A program made the position numbers and the translations under genes. The notes under the pieces are model-generated. The model was not told where the DNA came from. It saw only the letters and a list, made by a program, of their open reading frames with translations, and searched no databases. Positions 26,174-33,380 of a stretch of 64,000 nt of DNA are shown here, piece after piece. The DNA is taken from NCBI RefSeq assembly GCF_001188955.3, contig NZ_JPRF03000043.1:310001-374000 (forward strand), written 5' to 3'. Every line of letters starts with the position of its first letter. The stretch's first letter is position 1. The DNA is from Kitasatospora aureofaciens (lineage in GTDB: Bacteria > Actinomycetota > Actinomycetes > Streptomycetales > Streptomycetaceae).

Positions 26174-27619
26174 ATGACCGAGCAGTCGCCTGCCCGGATC
26201 GGCGTCACCGGACTAGCCGTGATGGGCCGCAACCTGGCCAGGAACTTCGCCCGCCACGGATACCGCGTGGCTGTGCACAACCGCACGCAGGCGCGGACCA
26301 CGGCGCTGCTGGAGGAGTTCGGGCACGAGGGCGAGTTCGTGGCCGCGGGGACCACGGAGGAGTTCGTCGCGGCCCTGGAACGCCCCCGTCTGATCGTGAT
26401 CATGGTCAAGGCCGGGGCGCCGACCGACGCGGTCATCGACGAGCTGGTGCCGCTGCTCGACGAGGGCGACGTGCTGGTGGACGGCGGGAACGCGCACTTC
26501 CTCGACACCAGGAGGCGGGAGGCGGCCCTGCGGGAACGCGGACTGCACTTCGTGGGCAGCGGGATCTCCGGTGGCGAGCAGGGCGCGCTGGAGGGGCCGA
26601 GCATCATGCCCGGCGGCACACCGGAGGCCTACCGGCTCCTGGGGCCGTTGCTGGAGGACATCGCGGCCAAGGTCGACGGCAAGCCCTGCTGCACCCATGT
26701 CGGACCGGACGGCGCCGGACACTTCGTCAAGATGGTCCACAATGGGATCGAATACGCAGACATGCAGCTCATCGCCGAGGCGTACGACCTGCTGCGGCAC
26801 GGAGCGGGACTGCAGCCCGACGCAATCGCCGAGGTCTTCCGGACCTGGAACGCCGGGCGCCTGGAGTCCTACCTGATCGAGATCACCGCCGAGATCCTCG
26901 CCCACACCGATGCGGCGACCGGGAAGCCCTTCGTCGACGTCGCGCTGGACCAGGCCGAGCAGAAGGGCACCGGCCGCTGGACGGTCCAGAGCGCGCTGGA
27001 GCTCGGCGTGCCCGTGAGCGGGATCGCCGAGGCGGTCTTCGCCCGGGCGCTGTCCGGCAGCGTGCCGCTCCGGCAGGCCGGACGGGGGCTGCCCGGCCCC
27101 ACCGAGACGTGGCTCGACAGTGCGGCGGCGGACCGGTTCGCGGACGACGTCGAGCAGGCCCTCTACGCCTCCAAGATGGTGGCCTACGCCCAGGGCTTCG
27201 ACCAGATCCAGGCGGGCAGCGTGGAGTACTCCTGGCATATCGACCCCGGTGAGATGGCCGCGATCTGGCGCGGCGGTTGCATCATCAGGGCTCGGTTCCT
27301 GGACCGGATCCGGGCTGCGTACGAGGCGGAGCGGGAGCGTCCCACGCTGCTGACCGACGCGCACTTCCTGGAGGCGCTCGGCTCCGCGCAGTCGGCTTGG
27401 CGACGGGTCGTCTCGGTGGCGGCCCAACTGGGGGTGCCCGCCCCCGGCTTCGCAACCGCGCTCGCCTACTACGACAGCCTGCGGGCGGAGCGTCTTCCGG
27501 CCGCACTGGTGCAGGGACAGCGGGACTTCTTCGGCGCACACACCTACCGCCGGGTCGACCGGGACGGGACCTTCCACACCCGCTGGGAGGTCGAGGGGCG
27601 CCCGGAGGAACAGCGCTGA
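26174..27619 (+). CDS. gnd: 6-phosphogluconate dehydrogenase, decarboxylating
   Basis: A 481-residue enzyme converting 6-phosphogluconate to ribulose 5-phosphate and CO2 with NAD(P)H formed (oxidative pentose phosphate pathway). NADP-binding GLAVMGRNLARNFA and VVHNRT-type strand (VAVHNRTQ) at the N-terminus; catalytic block DGGNAHFLDTRRRE, GSGISGGEQGALEGPSIMPG with the substrate Ser-Gly-Gly, and FVKMVHNGIEYADMQL with catalytic Lys and the HNGIEY motif. C-terminal DQAEQKGTGRW and YRRVDRDGTFHTRW complete the long, dimeric form. The ATG at 26174 has GGAG nine bases upstream. It stands between a GroES-like gene and the permease-phosphatase fusion, likely co-transcribed at least with the former. 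Confidence 0.95.
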   Translation: MTEQSPARIGVTGLAVMGRNLARNFARHGYRVAVHNRTQARTTALLEEFGHEGEFVAAGTTEEFVAALERPRLIVIMVKAGAPTDAVIDELVPLLDEGDVLVDGGNAHFLDTRRREAALRERGLHFVGSGISGGEQGALEGPSIMPGGTPEAYRLLGPLLEDIAAKVDGKPCCTHVGPDGAGHFVKMVHNGIEYADMQLIAEAYDLLRHGAGLQPDAIAEVFRTWNAGRLESYLIEITAEILAHTDAATGKPFVDVALDQAEQKGTGRWTVQSALELGVPVSGIAEAVFARALSGSVPLRQAGRGLPGPTETWLDSAAADRFADDVEQALYASKMVAYAQGFDQIQAGSVEYSWHIDPGEMAAIWRGGCIIRARFLDRIRAAYEAERERPTLLTDAHFLEALGSAQSAWRRVVSVAAQLGVPAPGFATALAYYDSLRAERLPAALVQGQRDFFGAHTYRRVDRDGTFHTRWEVEGRPEEQR

Positions 27620-27762
27620 TACACCCCTGCTCCTCATCGGCCGGCAGGTCTTCCGGATCACGCCCGGTCGCTGGGGGCGGGCCCGTCTGGCGGCCCTTCC
27701 GGCGGGCGGGGAGAATGGTGATCGCAAGGCTTGCAGCCGCGAGACGCGGAGTTGTAACTGGT

Positions 27763-30342
27763 GTGAAGAGCTCCCCTAGCCCCACCGAGTTCGCCACGCC
27801 GCTCGCACCCGGGCCCGGCGCCGGTGAGAAGGGGCTCAGGTCGGGCGCCCTGGGGCTGTTCTCGTCGGTGGCGATCGGGATCTCCTCGACCGCGCCGGCG
27901 TACAGCCTGGCGGCCACGCTCGGAGTGATCGTGGCCGGGGTGGGACTGCAGGCCCCCATCATCACGATGTTGGCGTTCGTGCCGATGCTGCTGATCGCGT
28001 ACGCCTACCGGGAGCTGAACGCCGTCGACGCCGACTGCGGGACGACCTTCACCTGGGCCACCCGCGCGTTCGGCCCGCGGGCCGGCTGGATGGGCGGCTG
28101 GGGACTGATCGCCGCCGACGTGATCGTGATGGCGAACCTGGCCGAGATCGCCGGCATCTACGGCTTCCGGCTGGTCGGGCTGGAGTCGCTGGCGACCAGC
28201 CGGGTGTGGACCACCGTGGCCGGGATGGTCTGGATCGCCCTGATGACGGCGGTCTGCTACGTGGGCATCGAGGTGTCGGCGGCCATGCAGCGCTGGCTGC
28301 TCTGCCTCGAGGTCGCGGTCCTGCTGCTGCTCGCCGTCACCGCCCTGGTCAGGGTCTACACCGGCGGCCCGCCGACCGCGACGCACGTCTCCGCCTCCTG
28401 GTTCAATCCGCTGAACATCCCCTCTCCTCAGGCGCTGACCAGCGGGGTGCTCGCCGCGGTGTTCATCTACTGGGGGTGGGACACCGCGCTCACCGTCAAC
28501 GAGGAGACCGCGGACAGCCGGCACACCCCCGGGCGGGCCGCCGTGCTGTCCACCGTGCTGCTGCTGGTCATCTACGGTCTGGTCGCCACCTCGGCGCAGG
28601 CCTTCGCCGGGGTCGGTACCACGGGCATCGGGCTGGCCAACCCGGACAACTCCGGAGACGTGCTCTCCGGCCTGGGCGGGGCGGTGTTCGGCACCGGCGG
28701 GCTCGGCCACGCGCTCACCAAACTGCTGATCCTGATGGTGCTGATCTCGGCGGTCGCCTCCACCCAGACCACCATCCTGCCGTCCGCCCGCACCGTCTTC
28801 TCGATGGCCGCGCACAAGACCGTGCCGGCCGGCTTCGCCCGGCTGCACCGCCGGTTCCTGACCCCGACCTGGTCGACCGTCGGCATGGGGCTGGTGTCGA
28901 TCGCCTTCCTGGTGGTGCTCACCTCGGTCAGCCATAACGTGCTGGCCGACTCCATCGGCTCGGTGGGCCTGGCGATCGCCTTCTACTACGGCCTGACCGG
29001 CTTCGCCTGCGTCTGGTACTACCGCCGGGTGCTCACCCGCAGTCGCCGGGACCTGCTGTTCAAGGGCGTGCTGCCCGGGATCGGCGGGCTGATCATGCTG
29101 TTCCTGTTCTGCTACGCCGCCTTCAACGTCTACGCCGCCCCCGACTACGGCGCGACCTCCGTGCGGCTGCCGCTGCTCGGCCGGGTCGGCGGGGTGACCG
29201 TACTGGGGCTGGGCGCGCTGCTGGTCGGCGTGGCGCTGATGCCGGTGGTCACCCGGGAGCACACCGCGGCGCTGCGGCTGCAACGCAGCCTGCTGCCGCA
29301 TCGGCTGCCGGCGCTGAGCGCGGTCGAGTCGGCCAGCCGCTACCTGCCGGCCGACACCCGCTCCGGGGTGGGCGGGGACTGGTACGACGTCATCCCGCTG
29401 TCCGGTAGCCGGGTCGGCCTGGTGGTCGGCGAGGTGCTCGGCCACGGCCTGCGGGCCGCCGCCGCGATGGGCCGGCTGCGGGTCGGCGTCCGGGTGCTGG
29501 CCCGGCTGGACCTGGATCCGGAGGAGCTGCTCGCCCGCCTGGACGACGTGGTGCGCGAGGAGGGCGGCCCGGACAGCCCGCGCGGCGGCGTGACCTGCTT
29601 GTACGCGGTGTACGACCCGGTCGACGGCCGGTGCAGCCTGGCCCGGGCGGGCCACGCGCCGCCCGTCGTGGCCGACCCGGCGGGCGGCGTCCGCTACGCG
29701 GAGCTGCCGGCCGGGCGGCCGCTGGGGCTGGGTGGCCCGCCGTTCCAGCGCGCCGCGCTGGACCTGCCGGCCGGCAGTCTGATCGCCCTGTACACGGACG
29801 GCCTGGTGGAGGCCGTCGACGGTCGGCGCGGGCTCGCCGAGACGCTGGCCGGGTTCCACCGGCCGCTGGAGAGCCTGTGCGACGAGGCGCTGGCGACCCT
29901 GCTGCCCGGGCCGGTGGACGACGATGCCGTCCTGCTGCTGGTGCGCACCCGCCGGCTCGACGCGGGGCAGGTCACCGACTGGGAGCTGGCGCCCGACCCG
30001 GCGGCGGTCGCCCAGGCGCGGCGCCTGGTCACCGGGCGGCTGAACGAATGGGGCCTGGCGGAGCTCGTGTTCACCACCGAGCTGATCGTCAGCGAGCTGG
30101 TCACCAACACGATCCGGTACGCCCCCGGGCCGGTCCGGGTCCGGCTGATCCGGGACCGCAGCCTGATCTGCGAGGTCTCCGACACCGGGCACACCTCGCC
30201 GCACCTGCGCCAGGCCGCCCGGGACGACGAGGGCGGGCGCGGCCTGTACATCATCGCCCAGCTCACCGAGCGCTGGGGCACCCGCTACACCGAGGACGGC
30301 AAGACCATCTGGACCGAGCAGGCACTGCCCTCCGAGGGCTGA
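27763..30342 (+). CDS. APC amino acid permease fused to PP2C phosphatase and RsbW-like ATPase
   Basis: An 859-residue single reading frame with three parts. Residues 1-495: APC-superfamily permease, about 12 helices, with the typical SSTAPAYSLAATLGVIVAGV helix 1, IYWGWDTALTVNEETADSRH and ISAVASTQTTILPSARTVFS. From residue 499 the last helix leads into EHTAALRLQRSLLPHRLP, the usual linker of SpoIIE phosphatases, then GGDWYDVIPL, VGEVLGHG, LYTDGLVEA (Asp679) and DDDAVLLLV (719-721). Residues about 740-859: HATPase with SELVTNTIRYAP (Asn782), SDTGHTSPHLRQA and GGRGLYIIAQLTERWG. The PP2C motif normally GDV.GHG has Glu557 instead of Asp. Start GTG 27763 preferred; ATG 27715 is an alternative. Likely a membrane nutrient sensor controlling an anti-sigma partner switch; not a layout I know. 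Confidence 0.9.
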   Translation: MKSSPSPTEFATPLAPGPGAGEKGLRSGALGLFSSVAIGISSTAPAYSLAATLGVIVAGVGLQAPIITMLAFVPMLLIAYAYRELNAVDADCGTTFTWATRAFGPRAGWMGGWGLIAADVIVMANLAEIAGIYGFRLVGLESLATSRVWTTVAGMVWIALMTAVCYVGIEVSAAMQRWLLCLEVAVLLLLAVTALVRVYTGGPPTATHVSASWFNPLNIPSPQALTSGVLAAVFIYWGWDTALTVNEETADSRHTPGRAAVLSTVLLLVIYGLVATSAQAFAGVGTTGIGLANPDNSGDVLSGLGGAVFGTGGLGHALTKLLILMVLISAVASTQTTILPSARTVFSMAAHKTVPAGFARLHRRFLTPTWSTVGMGLVSIAFLVVLTSVSHNVLADSIGSVGLAIAFYYGLTGFACVWYYRRVLTRSRRDLLFKGVLPGIGGLIMLFLFCYAAFNVYAAPDYGATSVRLPLLGRVGGVTVLGLGALLVGVALMPVVTREHTAALRLQRSLLPHRLPALSAVESASRYLPADTRSGVGGDWYDVIPLSGSRVGLVVGEVLGHGLRAAAAMGRLRVGVRVLARLDLDPEELLARLDDVVREEGGPDSPRGGVTCLYAVYDPVDGRCSLARAGHAPPVVADPAGGVRYAELPAGRPLGLGGPPFQRAALDLPAGSLIALYTDGLVEAVDGRRGLAETLAGFHRPLESLCDEALATLLPGPVDDDAVLLLVRTRRLDAGQVTDWELAPDPAAVAQARRLVTGRLNEWGLAELVFTTELIVSELVTNTIRYAPGPVRVRLIRDRSLICEVSDTGHTSPHLRQAARDDEGGRGLYIIAQLTERWGTRYTEDGKTIWTEQALPSEG

Positions 30343-30536
30343 CGACCGCGGCCTTGCGCCGGCACCGCGTCCACGCGCCACGTACGTCGCACTCGTCCAG
30401 CTCCGCACGGGCCGCATCGGGCGGCCCGGGGTGTCGATGTGGCACTACCGGTCGATCCAGGAGAGGAGAGGCGCTTAACTGTGGAATGGGGGAACCGACG
30501 CAGCTGTGGGGAGGAGCAGGACAGAAGGGCAGTCCG

Positions 30537-31628
30537 GTGGCCGATGTCCCGAGAACGAGGGCGTGGCGTTCGCCGCGGTTCCTGGCCAGGTGGTCGCACG
30601 GGGTCACGATCGGTGGCTATGTGCTGGTCGCGGTCGCGGTGGCGCTGGATCTCGCCAGCGGGCCCGATGTCACCTTCGCCCCGATGCTCGCCGCCCTCCC
30701 CGTACTGGCCGGTGTGGGCGTCCGCCGGGCCTCGGTCCCGCTGGCGGCCGGGGCGGTCGCCTGCGCGATCGTCGTCGGCCTGGCGGCCTACGACGCCGAC
30801 GTGCCCGCGGTCGTGATGGCGACCGCAGCGGCCACAGTGGTCGTGGTCACCTTCTTCAGCTGCGCCAACGTCGCGGTGGTGACGGCCCAGGAGCGGGAGC
30901 TGGCCAGGGTCCGCACGGTCGCCGAGGCCGCGCAGCGCGCCCTGCTGCGCCTGGTGCCCCGGCGGATGGGGCCGCTGGTGGTCGCGGTGCGCTATGTGGC
31001 GGCGGAGGCCGAGGCACGGATCGGCGGGGACCTGTACGAGGTGATGCCGACCCCGTACGGGGTGCGGTTGTTCCTCGGCGACGTGTGCGGCAAGGGCCTG
31101 GCCGCGGTGGAGACCGCGGCCGACGTGCTGGGGGTGTTCCGTGAGGCCGCGCGGGCCGAACCGGATCTGGCGAAGGTGGCCGGACGGCTGGACTCGGCGC
31201 TCGTTCGTCGTCCGGCGAGCGAGGAGTTCGTCACGGCGGTTCTGGTCAGCATCCCCGACGCACCGGGACCGGCAGTCGTGGTCAACTGCGGGCACCCGCC
31301 GCCACTGCTCTGCCATGACGGTCAGGTCAGCACGGTGGAGCCGCCCGTCGAGGCGCCCCCGCTGGCGCTGCTCGGCCTGGTCGGCGGGGACTACCACGCC
31401 AGGTCGATCGCCTTCGAACGCCGCGATCTGCTGCTGCTCTACACGGATGGCGTGTCCGAGGCCCGTGACACCGCGAACCGGTTCTACCCGCTCGCCCAGC
31501 GCCTGGCCGCCCTGCCGCACGGGGAGCCGGACGCCCTGCTGGACGAGCTGCTCCTGGACGTGCGGGCGTACGTCGGCTCCGGGTTGACGGACGACGCGGC
31601 CCTGCTTGCCGTCCGCCGGGAGCGGTGA
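30537..31628 (+). CDS. Membrane-bound PP2C (SpoIIE-type) phosphatase
   Basis: A 363-residue protein. Residues about 20-120 hold four to five membrane helices (GYVLVAVAVALDLASG, VPLAAGAVACAIVVGLAAY, VVMATAAATVVVVTFFS), followed by a coiled linker AQERELARVRTVAEAAQRAL and a PP2C domain with all metal ligands: RIGGDLYEV (Asp165), FLGDVCGKG, LLLYTDGVSEA and LTDDAALLAV. There is no HATPase domain. GTG at 30537 has GAAGGG eight bases upstream; an ATG at 30486 without a well-placed ribosome site would add 17 residues. It follows the permease-phosphatase-kinase fusion by 194 bases on the same strand and may act on the same partner-switch proteins. Confidence 0.92.
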   Translation: MADVPRTRAWRSPRFLARWSHGVTIGGYVLVAVAVALDLASGPDVTFAPMLAALPVLAGVGVRRASVPLAAGAVACAIVVGLAAYDADVPAVVMATAAATVVVVTFFSCANVAVVTAQERELARVRTVAEAAQRALLRLVPRRMGPLVVAVRYVAAEAEARIGGDLYEVMPTPYGVRLFLGDVCGKGLAAVETAADVLGVFREAARAEPDLAKVAGRLDSALVRRPASEEFVTAVLVSIPDAPGPAVVVNCGHPPPLLCHDGQVSTVEPPVEAPPLALLGLVGGDYHARSIAFERRDLLLLYTDGVSEARDTANRFYPLAQRLAALPHGEPDALLDELLLDVRAYVGSGLTDDAALLAVRRER

Positions 31629-31710
31629 CCGGTTCAGGTCGTGGCGATCGCCGAGGTCACCAGCCTGCTCGTGCCTGGCAGCAGCAGTCGCTGAGACCCG
31701 GAGCGTCCCG

Positions 31711-32010
31711 TCACGCCGGCCGTTGGTGCCTGTACTCCTCCAGCGCCGGCGACGTCCTCATCGCGCGGAAGTTCGTGATGGTGTACTCGGCCAGCCCCGC
31801 CACCGAGTACGGGTCGCCCTTGGCGATGTCCTCGATCTGCGCACGGTCGGCACCGACCGCCACGATGACCGCGCCATCGCGGGGGTCCTTGGGGCCCGAT
31901 GCGATGAAGACGCCGGATTCGTAGTGCGAGTCGAGCCAGGCAACGTGCTCGGGGTGGGCCGCTTCGATGCGGTCGAGCGGCGCGGTGTAGGTCAGCTCAA
32001 GAATGAACAT
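31711..32010 (-). CDS. YciI-family protein
   Basis: A 99-residue protein with the ferredoxin-like YciI fold: MFILELTYTAPLDRIEAAHP, then EHVAWLDSHYESGVFIASGP, DGAVIVAVGADRAQIEDIAK and DPYSVAGLAEYTITNF. The conserved His and Asp of the family (HP.H..WLD and the DP near the C-terminus) are present. Function in most organisms is unsettled; some members are dehydrochlorinase-like or accessory subunits. ATG at 32010 was chosen where the first strand starts. Single gene. Confidence 0.88.
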   Translation of the reverse strand: MFILELTYTAPLDRIEAAHPEHVAWLDSHYESGVFIASGPKDPRDGAVIVAVGADRAQIEDIAKGDPYSVAGLAEYTITNFRAMRTSPALEEYRHQRPA

Positions 32011-32244
32011 GATCGCCATCATAGCGATGGGTAACCGTACGGTCACACAGAGGCGGCGGCCCGGATCGCTGGCGCACCAGCATCGCCGCACCGCCAGGCC
32101 GTCGCGGACCGGCAGCGTCAACCAGGCTGCGGCCTTTCGGAGAGGCGGTCGACCTTCGGTGAGACGCCGGGCGCTGTGGAGGCGGACCGACGGCCCTGGC
32201 GGACCGTCTCGCCGGGGAACGGCGGTGGCCGGGCCCCTGACGTT

Positions 32245-32436
32245 CTACCTCCGGCGCCACCATCGTGACTGCGGTCTGTCCACCGTGACCGGCTCTGCCG
32301 CATACGAGCTCACCGTTGGGTCGCTCTCCGGCGAAGGGTCACGCAGTTTGCGTTTGGCCTGTTCAGGCAGGTGTTCCCGCTCCGCAACACCTGCCTGCAG
32401 GCGCTGCACCTCTCGCTCACGCTCCTCCAGGACCAT
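32245..32436 (-). CDS. Possible small coiled-coil protein
   Basis: A 63-codon frame, MVLEEREREVQRLQAGVAER followed by EHLPEQAKRKLRD, with heptad-like spacing of leucines for about 35 residues and then a disordered tail. No family is recognised, no clear ribosome site is seen, and the frame contains a perfect 12-bp inverted repeat at 32364-32397 that could itself be the functional element. It may also be the tail of a longer lost gene. Confidence 0.3.
   Translation of the reverse strand: MVLEEREREVQRLQAGVAEREHLPEQAKRKLRDPSPESDPTVSSYAAEPVTVDRPQSRWWRRR
32364..32397. repeat. Perfect 12-bp inverted repeat
   Basis: CAGGCAGGTGTT, 10-base loop, AACACCTGCCTG. It would form a strong hairpin on either strand. 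No convergent gene ends next to it, so a terminator role is not obvious. Confidence 0.6.
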
Positions 32437-32823
32437 CTGCGTGTTGTTGTGGTCGTCCGCGGCGGGTCCGGCTGCTGACCACGGCCGGACCCGCCTGGTC
32501 CTGTGGACCGTACCGGGCCCCGCAGCCTCGTTCATCGGACGCGGGGCCCGTACGTCTGTCCCCACGGCATCCGACCTGCGCTGTACCGGCGGGTGCGCAG
32601 GAGCCAGGATCCCTGCCGCCGGCCGGGCGGTGACGGGCCGGCTGACCACGACCGCCGCCGGCGTCGGGAGTCGCACCCCGAACCTCCGGAATTCCCTTAC
32701 CTTCCAGGGGCTGTGGACGTGCCCTTCGGCGGGGTATCGTCCCGTGTCCACAGGACGGGCACCGGTGACAGGTACTCCCAGGACGACCCCGGTGTCCGAC
32801 AGGGGCAGGGGGAGAGCGAGACC
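32437..32823. other. Leader region of the ESX-like operon
   Basis: No gene recognised in these 387 bases. Upstream 32011-32244 also holds nothing I can name. The promoter of the ESX-like operon must lie here; GGGGGAGAGCGAGACC just before 32824 contains the ribosome site of the first gene. Confidence 0.4.
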
Positions 32824-33285
32824 ATGGCCGACCGGGATCTCAACCGCGAGCTGAATCCGTGGATGTACGACAGCTCCGGGAATCTCACGCCCGAGGCGCT
32901 GAAGCAGTTCCCGGACCTCGCCGGCACGCCGGCCCCGATCACCACCGGCGGGAGCGCGACGGCGCCCGCCGGCGCGAGCGGGCAGCAACTGGTGGTGCAC
33001 CCCGACGCGTTGCGGACCGCCGGGCAGAACGCCTCCCAGCTGGGCAGCAAGATGACCGCCGACTGCCAGAACCCGGCCGGCAACGCCATGTTCGCCGCGG
33101 CGACGGCGATGACCGGCTGGGCGATCGGCGGTGCGATCACCACGGCGCACCAGACCTGGGAGCTGCAGTTCCTCACCCTCGGCGGGAACCTGATCAACAT
33201 CGGACAGAGCCTGCAGGACAACGCCAACGGCTACACCGGCACCGAGAACGCCAACCGGGGTCACCTCCGGGCCCTGGGAAGCTGA
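32824..33285 (+). CDS. WXG100/EspC-like putative type VII secretion substrate
   Basis: A 153-residue protein. The first 50 residues are low-complexity (TPAPITTGGSATAPAGASGQ). Then a helical hairpin follows: LVVHPDALRTAGQNASQLGS and HQTWELQFLTLGGNLINIGQ, ending in SLQDNANGYTGTENANR. The VHP..L...... opening, W-x-x-[ELQ] turn and C-terminal YxxxE-type motif (YTGTE) are the marks of WXG100/EspC-like proteins exported by ESX systems. First of three genes; the ATG is preceded by GAGAGCGAGACC. Its partner is probably the large protein encoded 95 bases downstream. Confidence 0.75.
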   Translation: MADRDLNRELNPWMYDSSGNLTPEALKQFPDLAGTPAPITTGGSATAPAGASGQQLVVHPDALRTAGQNASQLGSKMTADCQNPAGNAMFAAATAMTGWAIGGAITTAHQTWELQFLTLGGNLINIGQSLQDNANGYTGTENANRGHLRALGS

Positions 33286-33380
33286 CACGGCAAGGCACCA
33301 GCACGGCACGGCATCAGCACGGCACGGCACGGCCTCAGCACGCGAAAGACCAACGGGGAACGGGGAAGCGGAAAACCGCC

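Noticed and set aside
27658..30417. 919-codon open frame antisense to the permease fusion
   Set aside because: Rich in His, Gln, Arg and Gly, the pattern of a shadow frame opposite a high-GC gene; no domain is recognisable.
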